From Auxenochlorella pyrenoidosa (lineage: Eukaryota; Chlorophyta; Trebouxiophyceae; Chlorellales; Chlorellaceae), in assembly GCA_001430745.1 (NCBI GenBank), contig KQ482061.1, positions 138,668 to 181,457 on the forward strand: DNA of 42,790 bases. Direction: 5' to 3'. The notes under the pieces were generated by a model, which saw nothing but the letters and a program-made list of their open reading frames with translations, ran no database searches and had not been told where the DNA came from. Within the stretch, counting starts at the first letter, position 1; every line of letters starts with the position of its first letter. A program made the translations under genes and the position numbers. Shown here piece by piece: positions 1-11,206 of this stretch.

Positions 1-3000
1 ACCCAAGCCGCCCACCACCACAACACAACCCCGCCCCACCCCACCCACCCGACAGCAGCTCCACCAGGATGCAGCCCACGCTCCAGATGTCGCAGGGAAA
101 CGACCAGCCCAGGCCGAGGATGACCTCGGGCGCGCTGCAGCGGGCACACGCATGGGGCACGTAGCTCGAGCGCAGCGCGCAGGGTGTGCTGTGGCCACGC
201 CCGCAGGGCGGCGAGCAGCGGGCGCCCCGCAGGGGCATGGGCGCGCGGCAGCAGTGCGGCTGACACGAGCTAACACGAGCGAGCTAATGCGAGCTGGGTG
301 GGGCGCACCGGTAGTGCCGCGTGCTGACCACGCTGGAGTGGTAGTCAGACTCAAAGGTGGCCGAGCCAAAGTCGATCACCCGGATGGCGGCCCTCGCGGG
401 CAGCCGCTTGCCGACCCTGGGGGGTGGGTGAACGAGTGTTTGCATGTATGTGTGAGTGTGCGTGTGTGCTGGGGTTGGCTGTGGGCGGGCGGGCAAGGGG
501 GCGGGGGAGCCTGCTGGCACAGGGCTGGAGGCTGGGATGATGGGCAGCCCGATGGCGCCGAGCTGTGCACGAGCCCCCCCCTGGCCCTCTTCTCCAGCCG
601 CAGCGAGACGGGTGAAAAAGCTCACTTTGAGTTGCCTGCCGTGTCCTTGGCCATGTCCTGGTTCAAGACCAGGATGTTCTCTGCAGGCCCAGTCGGGGCC
701 AGGGGAGGGGAACAGAGCGCCACGTCAGCGCAGGCACGCACGGCCGGCACGCACGCAGGCAGCGGCCCGCACCCGGCGGCAGGCACGCACGCAGGTGGCA
801 GCAGTGCGAGCCAGTGCCGAGTGACCCCGCCTGCGGGCACCGCACTGCCCGGCAGGGGCGGCAGCAGCAGAGCAGGGGGCGCAGCCTGGCACGGCCGCGT
901 GCGGCAGCCAGGCGGGGCTCACCCGGCTTGAGGTCTGTGTGCACCAGGTGCAGCTCGTGCATGAAGGCCACAGACTCGAGCAGCTGCCGCGCAAAGGCCT
1001 GGACCTGCTGAGGGGTGGAACCAAGGGCGGGCGCGCAGGCAGCGAGCATTGGACAGGGAGGCACGGCGGGCACGCAGGCAGCGGGGGGGGGAACCGCGCT
1101 CCACAGCCCGCATCCCTGCTGGCCCGGCAGCACGGGATGTCCGCGCGTGCCGGGCGGGCGCGCAGGCAGAGGCGCCAGCGTCGGCTGGGAAGGGGCAGGC
1201 ATCGCACAGAGAGGTGTGGAAGCAAGCAGGCAGGCGGGCGGGCAGGCGGGCGGGCGGGCGGGAGGGCAGGCAGGCGGGCGCCGCACCATGGCCAGCGGGA
1301 AGGGCTTGTAGCCGTTGCGGCGCAAGAAGTCGTACAGAGAGGGGCCCAGCCGCTCAAACACCATGCACACGTGGCCGCTGCAGGGCCGGGAACGGGGGGC
1401 AGGACCCCGAGTGTCGGCCCAGAACCCCAGGCCAGCAGCCCTGGCAGCGGCCCTGGCGGCAGCGCGGCAGGCCCGCAGGGCCCTGCACAGCTGCGCACGG
1501 CCTGGGCGGCCAGAGGCCCAGCGCTCACTGGCGCCACACTGGCCACGGCCTCCACCAAACCCAACGCCACACACACATGCACCAGTCTAAACCTTTTGCA
1601 TCACGGCTCGAAAGTAAGGCTGGACGAGCAGCGCGAATCCCAAGCCGCGTCCCCCCCACCCTGCTGCGTATCCTGCAGACGGCGAAGGCAAGGGGCGCCT
1701 CACCCCTCACCCCTTCGACTACCGCCTCACCGGTAGTCGAACCACTCGAGCAGCTGCACGCAGTGCCGCTCCTGGGCCGGGTCGTTGGCCGCCAGCGTGT
1801 TAAGCGCCTCCAGCTCAATCATGGCGGCGTCGCGATACTTCTGCGGGGGAGCAGAGCAGGGTCGATTGTGGTGGCGAGGCGGTTCGGGTGGGGTCAGCGT
1901 CGCAATTCCGTTGCGGACAGACTTTAAGCCCAAACAAGCAAAAAAGCAGGCGAGGGGCGAGGCGGCTTGGTGGCGGGGGTGGTGTGGGGTGTCTGGCGGT
2001 TGACGGCAGCGGGGTGCATGGGCAGCAGAGCAGCGGCAGCCAAGCCGGGGGGACAGGCGGGAGGGAGGCTGTCAGGGCCACTGCGTGCTTCACTGGCTTG
2101 TTGCCCCTCAGCCCAGCGCCACACATCAGCCACGAATCGACCACGCCCTGGCCCCCTCCCCCCCTGCACACACACACACAGCCTCCCAACGTCCAGCCTG
2201 GTCACCATCGGCCGCGCCCACCTGGATGTTGCGGATGATCTTCACTGCCACATAGTCCTTGCGCTTCCGGTCCCAGCACTCGAGCACCTGCATGGTGCCG
2301 AGGGTGGGCGGGGGCCAGGCGCGCGCTTCAAGACGCAGCATGGGCAGGCCACAGCTCTGGTCGGGACAGAGCTGACGACTGGGGGGAGGCGTAAGGTGAG
2401 GGAAGGGCTGGCTTGGGCATGCGCCAGGATGAGAGGCAGGAGCAGAAGGAGGCGGCATGCAGGCAGGCGGCGGGGTGCGCGCCGCCGGCGGCGCGCCGCC
2501 GCTTGCCTGCCCAAACGTCCCCTCTCCAAACTTGCGCATGATCTTGAAGCGCGGCGCCAGGTTCTCCCCTATCTCAAACTGGTAGTGCCCGTTGGCATCG
2601 TCATCCCTGCATGGCAACCGCTTAATACAGTTCTTCAACCAGCAGCAGCGGCGCCGAGAGCACACGTGGCAGCGGCGAAACGCAACGCAGCAAGCGGCGC
2701 AGGCAGCGCAGTGCGAACGTGCTGCGTGGCCCGCCAGCTGAGGTCCTGCCAGCGCGCACACAGGCGGCGGGGCCCTCGCTGCCGCCTGGGCACCCACCTG
2801 AACGGCGGAGATGCCCGATCAAACGTGCGCAGCTCATAGGCTGGCAGCGGAATGGGCACGCCTGCCCGTGCGACGCGCCGCCGCTTTGGCGATGGCTCCG
2901 CCGCCGCGGCAGCAGGCGGCTGCCGCGTCGAATGCCCCGGCACAGTCTTTATTCTCTTCTTCACAGTCGGCGCCTGCTGCTGGCTCTGCTGCACCTGCGT

Positions 3001-3456
3001 CTCCACCTGCTGCTCTGCCTGCTCCTGATGCACCTGCTGCCGGCGCCGCTTGCCCCCTGACCCAGCCATGGCAACATCGGCTGACCCCCCGCAAGAGTCG
3101 GTCCGATCCAGCTGCTGGCTGCTGCCCACACCGCTGTCTGTGCGGGCCGCCGCCTCCGCCGCCGCCGCAGCCAGCAGCCGCTTCTGGGCGCTGCGCAGGT
3201 GCATGCCACTGGCAGCCGCTGGCTGGGCTGCAGCCTCGCAGCCGCTGCCTGCTATGGCGAGTGCTTGCCTGCCTGCGCGCCCGCTGCTTGCACGGAGTGC
3301 GTTGGACGCCGTCAGGGAGTCCCCCTGATCTGCTGCGCCCTCCTCGCCCTGCTGCTGTTGCATGCCCAGCACCAGGGGCATCCGCCGCTGGTGCACAGGC
3401 CAGAAGAGCTCCTGCAGAGCGGTTCGGTGGAACGAGGCGGAAGCACGTCGGCGCAT
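1..3456 (-). CDS. LAMMER/AFC (CLK)-type dual-specificity protein kinase, 3' part off window
   Basis: CLK/AFC kinases phosphorylate SR splicing factors in the nucleus (family knowledge). Nine exons are seen: 3456-2798, 2606-2507, 2287-2222, 1840-1731, 1377-1287, 1007-923, 680-626, 416-309 and 134-49; all phases agree, giving at least 453 residues. The basic, Gln/Ala-rich N-terminus (about 1-219) carries NLS-like clusters (KKRIK, PSPKRRR). Kinase domain: glycine loop GEGTFG 247-252, VAVK with Lys269, HTDLKPEN with Asp367, DFG 404-406, STRHYRAPEV, then [13 protein letters not shown]. Matching DDxxGHYxFxxGENL and [10 protein letters not shown] segments identify AFC/CLK rather than DYRK. The LAMMER motif itself would lie beyond the left edge. 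The intron after exon 2 starts with GC (CAG|GCAAGC). The start is the first ATG of the exon-1 frame; an upstream 5' exon is possible. Confidence 0.93.
1225..1280. repeat. GGCAGGCGGGCG-type simple repeat in kinase intron
   Basis: Imperfect array of GGCA and GGCG tetramers just downstream (minus sense) of kinase exon 5, inside an intron. It reads as low-complexity, slippage-prone DNA with no coding role. Confidence 0.8.
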
Positions 3457-4608
3457 CAGCGGGCGCGCCAACAGGGCCTTCAGAGGGTGGCAAGGGAGCC
3501 GCCCACAACAGCTATAACATAATGCTCAATGCTCTCGAGCCTCTGAGACGGGCAGAGCACGACAAGAAGTTGTTGTTAAAAGAGCGCGATGTTTTGGCCC
3601 GCAACTACCCTGCTCGCGGCCTTCCGCTGCTGCCCAAAAATCCTGCGCGTGCTTTTAGCCAAGGCTGGACACCACTGAAGCAGCAAACCGCTGCTCGGCC
3701 CTGCCCTGCGCGCTCACCTGCTTCAGGAGCGCGGAGCAAGGCGGCTGAAGGTCTATAATCTCGTCAGCAGCGATACTGCGTTCAACGGGGACCGCAAAGC
3801 CCACAACAGCGCCGGAAAAGGGGCGCGCTTCTCCGTAGAGCTGCGGAGGCTTTCCCTGCCGTGCGCCCTGGGTTCTGCACACAGTCAGGACTTGGCTGGC
3901 CGGCCTCGGAGCGCCATCTTGGTGCTGGGGAATTGCTGAGCTGGAGGCGCCGAACTGTAGTGCCACTGTACTCGATGGGGCTTTGCAGTGGTGTCGCTGG
4001 TCTGCATGCAGCCGTGCAAACTCGAGCAAGGAGTGCACCCTCGCCTGGGGACCTGTGCATACAGCATGCTGTAAATCGGGCAGGGCAGGGTGGTTGGCGG
4101 CAGTGTTGCGTTCGCCGAGAATGCACCGACATCCATGTGCTGTGGTCTTTGCCTCCGATTTGGACCGCGGCTCACGCAAAGAGGTATCTGTTACCTCAGT
4201 GGTACAACAGAGGAGCCAACCAGCTGAAGGGCCCTGGTGATGCCCAGCAGTACCCCGTTACTTGATGCCATTTTCCGAGCGCACGGTTTGCATGAGCGAG
4301 GCAGGCATGCTAGCCCTGCCCCCGCAGTTTCTCTTCACATTGGAATGACATCGAAGACACGAGACAAAGCACATTGATATGCCAGCACATCACCTGCAAG
4401 AGAAGAGCGCTGCGTGGCGTTGCCGTGGCGGTGCGCTGTCAACTGAAGTACCACCGACCATGTTCTCTCTCCGTGTGGACTGCAGGCACGAGTCGCCCAT
4501 CCTTTGATGGCTGGCACAACCTGAATGAAGCTCCAACTGAGCTAACGAGCACCGTGCGGACCCGCCTCTCCTCGCAGAGGGTGCAGCGGGGCTGCTTGCT
4601 CCATTTCA
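3457..4608. other. Divergent intergenic region, kinase / membrane gene A
   Basis: This 1.15-kb spacer separates the two divergent start codons, so it should hold both promoters and 5' UTRs. I see no conserved protein domain. Isolated splice-like sites occur on the minus strand, and one pair is listed separately as a weak small-gene candidate. Confidence 0.6.
3480..3830 (-). CDS. Possible small two-exon gene end (weak)
   Basis: On the minus strand a strong donor (CAG|GTGAGC after 3718) joins, with matching phase 0, to an acceptor before 3542. The second exon encodes RLESIEHYVIAVVGGSLATL and stops at 3482-3480. The first exon reads back through LLKQ and DEIIDLQPP to about 3830, but I found no in-frame ATG, so the 5' end is unknown. 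It would end 24 bp upstream of the kinase ATG on the same strand. It could be the tail of an unrecognised small protein, a 5' leader of the kinase transcript, or chance. No family recognised. Confidence 0.2.
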
Positions 4609-6601
4609 ATGTCCACCACTCGTTCGGCGAGCGAGCGCCCGCTTGATGGGGATGCCCGCGGGCAGGCAGGGGGCCTAAGCCTGCCGCCCGCCGGCGCAGC
4701 TCCTGGCGCCCAGCGCGGCGCGCCGCCGATGCTGCTGCTGCACCAAGCAGTCGCCATTGTGGCAGCAGTCTCTCAGCTCATCATCACTGCCACCCAGTGG
4801 AGCCATGCCGTCAGCCACACGGGCCGGGCGTTGACCGCGGGGCTGGCGTTTGGACTCGTAATCTTGGCCTGCGGCGTGGTGCGCTACCCACGACACTACT
4901 GGCGACACCGGTGCGTATGCCACAACCCTGCGGTTCATACCCTCCTGGGAGAGGTAGCATGTCTGCCCGCCGCTGCTCAGCGCCTGCCCGCTCCTGCTGC
5001 CGCTGCTGCCGCCCAGTCGGCCCCCCCCCCCCGTGCTATGGCTGGCAGCATGCACCTTTGGATCCTCACCTTTCCATCCACCCACGCACACACGCATGCG
5101 CTCCCCTCCCCTCCCCCCCCTTCCTCCAGGCACTGGATGATGCCGTCAGCGCGCATCGCGGTTTTCTTGGTCCCCACAGTGCGGCAGACGGGGGTCGGGG
5201 CAGCGCTCATGCTTGAGCAGCCGGCGCAGCCAGGCTGGCGAGGCGCCTCCAAGGACTTTGTCCGCCTTGTTGCAGGCAAGGGCGCCGCCCGGCTGGCGCT
5301 AGCACCACGCCGTGCCCTCAGCGCAAGTAGCACCTGCGCAGCTCATCATTCTGAGCCCTGCAAGAATACCTGCGAGCTGCTGCCGTGACAACAGTCCATG
5401 TGCTGTGGGCATATGCTTTCAGTGCCCCTGAGCCGCCTGCGTCTCTGCTGGCATGGGAGGTGCATCTTGCCGCGCCGCCCTCGTGCTGGTGCAGGCACGC
5501 GCCTGCTGGGCATTGCTGTGGGCGGCGCCGCTGTCATGATGAGCCCCGCCGCCACTCTGGCCACTCAGACCCTCTTGGTGCGGGGCAGCCCGCAGCGCCA
5601 CCGCTGCTCTACCCTTCTGCATGCCTGTGTGCGCCAAGCCTGCGCCGCCGCCCTGCCGCTGGCCCGGCGCCTGGCCCACCACTCCCGCCCTGGCCCCCGC
5701 TGCGCAGGTGCTGCTGACGCGCAACACGCCGGGCTACTGCGCCGCCCAGCTGCTGCGCGCGCCGCTGTCGCAGCGCCGCGCAGCGCGCCTGGCGGCCTTG
5801 TTCGAGCTCGCAGCCCTGCCTGTCTTGATGGTCGTGCCTATCAGACCACCCCTGGGGAGTACACTGGCAGAGGAGCTCCACACAGGTGGGGCCAGCAGCA
5901 GCGGTGGGGCCCATTGGGCGAAGGCACGGGTGCGCGCCAGGGGGGCAGGGTGAAAGCGGCGGGGAACCGGCACCATTGACTGGTGCTCTGCTCCTTCAGA
6001 GGCAAAGGGAGGCTCTCTACGTAAGCCCTTCGAATGCAGTTTTTTCAACAGCAGCTCTTGGTGGGCAGGCACGCGGCAAAATGCTGCCGGGAGCCCTCCC
6101 CTAAGGGGCACGAGCGTGCCTGTCCCCTGGTCACAGCCCTGAGGCTCCTGCCACGCTTTGCCACCGTGCCCCCGGGCTCTCTCTGCAGGCCGGGTGGCGC
6201 CTGAGCGCGTCTGCCACGCGCTGCTGCCCTTCCTGTCCATTGCGCTAGGCGTCCTGCTGCCCACAGCCCTGGCAGCCTACTGCTGGCGCGCGCCCGCTGC
6301 GCGTGCAGAGGTGCAGGCCGGGAGCGGCGCTGACGCGCTCGGCAGTGGCAGCGGCAGCACTGGCAGCGGCGGCGGCGGTGCTGCTGGTGCGCCTCTGCCA
6401 CTGGGCCAGGCAGCGGGCGCGGCGCACAGAGCAGGCTGCTCGCTGCGGGGCGCCGCGGCTGCCGCCGTGGCCGCCACAAACCGCATGCTGCATACTCTCT
6501 TCTGCAAAGCGCCGGGGCTGGAGTCGCGGGCCTTGGTGTGCTGGTTGCTGGTTGCGCTCAGCTGGTGGCTTAGCAGCCGGCTGGACGGCAGGATCCAGTA
6601 G
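4609..6601 (+). CDS. Tandem multi-pass membrane protein, copy A (unknown function)
   Basis: Five exons: 4609-4910, 5130-5275, 5495-5577, 5708-5885 and 6189-6601; phases close to give 373 aa. About six hydrophobic segments are seen, starting LLLHQAVAIVAAVSQL and ending WLLVALSWWLSSRL. The QPGWRGA motif shared with copies B and C sits in exon 2. Copy A is the most diverged. The intron that splits exons 1 and 2 in B and C is precisely absent (ACC CAG TGG AGC reads through), while an extra 130-nt intron (5578-5707) interrupts the exon equivalent to exon 4 of B and C. Its last exon has a long Gly/Ser/Ala-rich insert. The intron after 5275 begins GC. No family recognised; location and function unknown. 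Confidence 0.8.
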
Positions 6602-6953
6602 CGGCGGCTCAGCACGGGGCACGCATGCCGGCCCTGCCTGGCAACCTCTGTCTCTCACTACTTCTTGCCTGCTTGGCTCTTCTCATCATCCTCGACATCA
6701 ATTTTTCACATATTGTTTTCAACCATCATTGCAAACTAAAGAATTGTTCGAAAGTGCTGGCAAACAGCGGAACACGAGCAGGCACCAGCAGGTCGCCATG
6801 ATGGGGCGGCGGTGCAGCACCTGAGCCATCCAGCCTTCAGCTTCAACCTGTGCGCTAACAGCTCTTCACTTTGTGCGGACACTCGTGCAAGAGCGAGCCG
6901 TGCTGGCCACTGGCGTAACCTCGGGCGGGCCGTGTCAAAGCTGGCCACCGGCA
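6602..6953. other. Intergenic spacer A-B
   Basis: About 350 bp between copies A and B, visibly more AT-rich around 6660-6750, consistent with the 3' UTR of A and promoter of B. No TGTAA signal was found after A. Confidence 0.55.
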
Positions 6954-8668
6954 ATGGTGCCAGAGGAGATCGAGGAGGCACCGGGCCCCAGAACGGCCAC
7001 TGCCAGCAGGACTGGCAGCACTACGGCGGCCTTCCCGGCAGCCTCACCAGGTGCCGCCGCCGCGGCGTCTCTGTCACAGAGGCTGTCGCTCCTGCTGCAC
7101 CAGGCCATCGTCGTCTTTGCTGCCTGCGTTCAGGTGGCCATCACCTCGAGCCAGGTTGGTGCACGCCAGTGGCCGCTGCCACCTGGGATGAGATGCTTGA
7201 AGTTGCCTGCATTACTGTACGGTTGGCAAGTCATGCCAAGCGCCAGCTCAGCAGTGCTGCTTTCATCCCCCCTGGCTGCCTGGGGCGCGCCCCTGGCCGC
7301 AGTGGAGGCGCATGCAGGCCCTTGGACGGGCGCAGACTGCGGGCCTCATTCTGATGTCGGGAGCAGTCGCTGTGTTTGCCATCGCCTGGCCCGCCGTGTT
7401 CTATCGGTACAGGTCAGTGCCAAGGAAATGATACATTCTTGTATTCGACATTCTAAGAAAAAGTAGCATGACATGGCCGCCCCATCTGTGACGCTGCACC
7501 TGCATGCAATCACCCGTCCTGCTGCTGCAATATTCACTCCGCCTGCCTGCCTCTGGTGCAAGCCCCGCGGCCACCCAAGCCCTCGTGAATGCACCTCCCG
7601 GCAGAATCCTGGTGCTGTCTGCCAGCCGCGTGGCGCTCTACTCGGTGCCCTCCTTCCGCAGCGTGGGAGTGGGGTCTGCACTGGTGCTGGAGCGGGCGGC
7701 TCAGCCAGGCTGGCGCGGGGCCCTGGCAGACCTGGGCAGGTTGGGCGTAGGTGCGTTGGAGGTGACGCTCTTGGGTCTGTGCGACAGCTGCGGTTGCCCA
7801 CCTGCTAGCTTGCACCCTGGTTGTGACGACTGCGCTGAGAGCTCCTGGCTTCTATCAGTGGCATTCCTTCCCGGCCTTAGAATCAGCGCAAACACCCTGC
7901 GCGTCAATCATCCCCTCTGGCCGCTTGCTGCCCAGGAACGCGTGCGCTGGGCCTGGCCATCGGCGGCGTGCTCATCCCGGCGTCGCCAGCCATCACCCTC
8001 GCCATGCAGCTGATCTTGCTGCGCCTCACCATGACCTCAGACTACTGCTCCACAGCCCTCATGACAGACCGGCTGACGCAGCTGCGAACTGCAGCCCTGG
8101 CAGCTAGCCTGCAGAGGGCTGCGCTTCCTGTTCTGGCCGCACTGCAGCCCTCCCAGTCGTCCCACCTTGACACGGCGCTGCTTCAAGGCAAGATGGAATG
8201 CAGGATCAATTGACCCTGGCGACAACAGTGGCTGCCCTTGCCAGCGTCTGCGCTGGCCTCCAGCGGTGTGTGTCCGACACGCTTGCCTTGCGCCCTGCTT
8301 GCGCGCTGCAACCACCGCCCATCAATGTTCTGAGATGGCACATACTCCCTGTTGCAGGCAGCGCCCCCGCCCGCAACACCTGCCTCGCCACACTTTCCTT
8401 CCTGCAACTGGCTACCTGCGTGGTCGGCCCAAGTTTTCTGTCTGTCTACAGCTGGCGAGATGTCGGCCCGCCCACCCCACTTGTACTGCAGCGCCGCTGG
8501 CACCGGCGGTGCCACGTCTGGGCGTTGCGAGCAGAGCATGCCAGCTCGCGGGTGCTGTGCTGGCTGCTGCACAACCCAGCGGGTGGCCTGCCATCCTGGC
8601 TGGCGGTGGCCTGGTGGCTGCTGGCGCTGGCTTGGTTGTATTGCAAGAGGCTCGCTGGGCTTGCTTGA
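6954..8668 (+). CDS. Tandem multi-pass membrane protein, copy B (unknown function)
   Basis: Five exons: 6954-7154, 7303-7412, 7605-7750, 7936-8187 and 8358-8668; 339 aa. Exons 2-5 have the same lengths as in copy C (110, 146, 252, 311 nt). Hydrophobic stretches: LLLHQAIVVFAACVQVAI, TAGLILMSGAVAVFAIAW, LAIGGVLIPASPAITLAMQL, LAASLQRAALPVLAAL, LSFLQLATCVVGPSFLSV and LAVAWWLLALAWLY, so about six membrane spans. Shared motifs are RVALYSVPSF, QPGWRGA and HNPAGGLPS. The first ATG of the frame was chosen; it leaves a 45-residue Ala/Thr/Pro-rich leader. The last intron has a GC donor (CAAG|GCAAGA), where A and C have GT. Not recognised as any known transporter or channel. Confidence 0.85.
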
Positions 8669-9223
8669 ATAGGCAGGTGGTCAAGTGCCGATGCCCGCTG
8701 AGCGCGTACGCTGCGTGCGCCACTTATCCAAGCTGGTCACGTAGATTAATTAAGGCTCTTTCAAATGTACGTTGCATTTTGAGGCTGTAAGCACGAGCAA
8801 CCCATGTCATTCTGTGAGCAGGCGACCTGGCCGGCATGCTTTTCACATAAGCAAGCGACCGCTGGCAGCAGGCAGATCTGCATTCTATGGTGCTTGTAAA
8901 CATGGTATTTGATCTGATGGACACGAAATTATCATATCTTCTTGATTGAAAGCACAAAACACTTGCTTGCAGCCCCAGCGGAAGGATGTGTGGCATTGCC
9001 GAGGACACAGCTGATGCCCCATCCCGGTACAACAAAAAAGGGTCCCAAGACGCTCGCTGTCTTTGCCGCTACAACTGGATGCGTGCCTGCCTTGCTGATT
9101 TGTGAAGTCTTTCCTACCCGCATCGCGCTGCACCTTTCCGAGCGGGCGGTCTTTTTGGCAGCCCTTTGCCAGAGCGCCACTCGCGCGCCCAAGGGGCCAC
9201 AGGAGATTGTAACACTGCTGGAG
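8669..9223. other. Intergenic spacer B-C
   Basis: Holds the 3' UTR of B with its TGTAA signal, an AT-richer patch (about 8740-8950) and the presumed promoter of C. An in-frame upstream ATG of C lies at 9014. Nothing else is recognised. Confidence 0.55.
8786..8790 (+). terminator. TGTAA polyadenylation signal, copy B
   Basis: TGTAA, the chlorophyte-type poly(A) signal, about 120 nt after the stop codon of copy B. Confidence 0.6.
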
Positions 9224-10998
9224 ATGATTGCCAGAGCCGCCCGCGACTCGCCGGCACGGTTACCCGTAGCAGAGGTGCAGAGCGCGGCGCCGCCGGTCCC
9301 GGGGCCGACCCCGCCTTCGCCGCCACCGAGCAGGCTCCCACTTCTTCAGCACCAGGGAATTGCAGCGTTCGGAGCTGCTGCTCAGCTGGCCGTGACGCTG
9401 AGCCAGGTGGTGTGGGTGGGACGGCAGCTGCTTGTGGACCATCGCCCGCCCTGCCTGCAGCGTGCCATGCAGGCGTATGTGACCCGTGCACGCTGCACCC
9501 TCACACTTGCAAAGCTTGGCAGAACCTACTTTGCCAACCCTCTCACCCTCACACCAATCTGACGGCCAGCCAGCTTTCTCTGCCGCCCACCTGCAGTGGA
9601 GCCGCATGCACGCCATGGGGCAGGTGCAGACTGCCGGCCTGGCCCTCCTGTCAACTTCCGTTGCCGCCTTTGCCCTTGCATTCCCCTCCCTGTTTTGGCG
9701 ATACAGGTGAGGCGCTGCCAGGTGCTTGCGCCCTGGACATGCTCCCTTTCCTCTCTCCTTGGGAGAGGCACATGAATTCATAACTTGCGGGCGTGCGAGA
9801 TACGTGTGGCACCGCTGCCGCGTCATCAGGCAGCAGCACCTGGCAGGGCAGTGCCTAGCAGCTTGCTGCAGGCCCGGCCTCCTGGCGGCACATAGGCACG
9901 ACTGAGCTGTGTCGCTGCCGGCCTGCAGGATCCTGGTGCTGTCTGCCAGCCGCGTGGCGCTCTACTCGGTGCCCTCCTTCCGCAGCGTGGGCGTGGGGTC
10001 GGCGCTGGTGCTCGAGCGGGCTGCGCAGCCAGGCTGGCGTGGGGCCCTGGCCGACCTGGGCAGGGTGGGCGTAGGTGCGTGCCTACAGCATTGCACTCAC
10101 CCGGCTGGGAAGGCACGCATGCCAAAAGGTGCTGCCCAGGCAGGTGCCTTGTTGAAAGCATACTAGCCTGGGCCCTGTCTGCAAGCCGCCATGCTTGTGC
10201 ATGAGCGCCGTGCGCCTGGCTTTTGGCAATTGTTGAAGTGCCTGCCCATGCCTCTGAACACTGCAGGAACGCGGCTTCTGGGCCTGGCCATTGGCGGCGT
10301 GCTCATCCCAGCGTCGCCGGCCATCACCCTCGCCATGCAGCTCATCCTGCTGCGCCTCACCATGACACCTGGCTACTGCTCCACAGCCCTCCTGACAGAC
10401 GGGCTGATGCAGTGGCGCACCGCCGCTGTGGCCGCCTGTCTTCAGTACGCTACGCTGCCCATCCTTGCTGCCATACCCACGGCCAAGTCGCTGCTTCATG
10501 ACGCCGGGCTGCTGCATGGTGAGCTGTCGAAGGGCCGTTGTGCAGAAAGTTGCGTTTGGTTGGCTGATTGCGGGGCTCTGCCATGCATGGTGCACTTGGG
10601 CTGGCTACGCGTCTTCTGCTGCTATGCACACGCTGGGCCTGCCAGACTGTCCTCTCCACGCTGAAAACCTGGCTCCTGCCCTCGCAGGCAGCGCCCCCGC
10701 CGGTTGCGTATGCCCCGCTACGCTGCTCTTCCTGCAGCTGATTTTATGTTTGGTCGCCCCGACCCTGCTGTCAGTCTACGGCTGGCAGGATCCCGGCCCT
10801 CTGGTAGCCTGCCCCGGGCAGCGCCGCTGGCACCAGCGGTGTCGCTTCTGGGCGCAGCGGGCAGAGCGCGGCGCCTCCTGGGCGCTGCACGGGCTGCTGC
10901 ACAACCCGGCTGGTGGCCTGCCCTCCCGGCTGGTGGTTGCCTGGTGGCTGCTGGCAGTCACGTGGTTCTTCTGCAAGAAATTGGCCAGTCTATCGTAG
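9224..10998 (+). CDS. Tandem multi-pass membrane protein, copy C (unknown function)
   Basis: Five exons: 9224-9406, 9597-9706, 9929-10074, 10267-10518 and 10688-10998; 333 aa. Exon 2 reads WSRMHAMGQVQTAG then a membrane span; exon 3 differs from copy B by a single residue (RVGV for RLGV). The last exon carries RRWHQRCRFWAQRAE, HNPAGGLPS and a terminal span ending FFCKKLASLS. The start at 9224 was chosen because it gives a leader length like A and B; the in-frame ATG at 9014 would add 70 residues. All four introns are GT-AG. Unknown function; membership of the three-copy family is certain from shared exon lengths and motifs. Confidence 0.83.
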
Positions 10999-11201
10999 AG
11001 GCTTCGGCTGGATCAAGGTCCTGGCTTTTGCGTCCCAGCCCCCCTTCTATTCACACCCTCTCCAGAAGATCACTGCCTTACCGAGCGGCCTTTCTGTGCT
11101 GCCCACAGGCCCTGCTAGCCTGCGTTCTTCACCCTGATCTATCGGCCGCTGATCCCATGCTTGACAATGGCTGCCTTTCTGTGAAACAGCCAATGCGTGG
11201 T

Positions 11202-11206
11202 TGTAA
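11202..11206 (+). terminator. TGTAA polyadenylation signal, copy C
   Basis: TGTAA about 200 nt after the copy C stop codon. Confidence 0.55.

Noticed and set aside
152..3060. Long plus-strand open frames opposite the kinase gene
   Set aside because: They mirror minus-strand exons and introns, are Gly/Ala/Arg-rich with no domain, and reflect the lack of stop codons in GC-rich DNA.
3861..4265. 134-codon open frame on the plus strand before copy A
   Set aside because: It starts at a non-ATG codon, has no recognisable motif or splice context, and lies in a presumed promoter region.
4335..4394. Exon-like piece on the minus strand with acceptor CTTGCAG and stop
   Set aside because: Only one good splice site; no upstream exon in matching phase was found, and it would lie antisense to the promoter of copy A.
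9014..9223. Longer N-terminus for copy C from the ATG at 9014
   Set aside because: Adds 70 residues with no counterpart in A or B; the ATG at 9224 gives comparable leader lengths. Kept only as an alternative.
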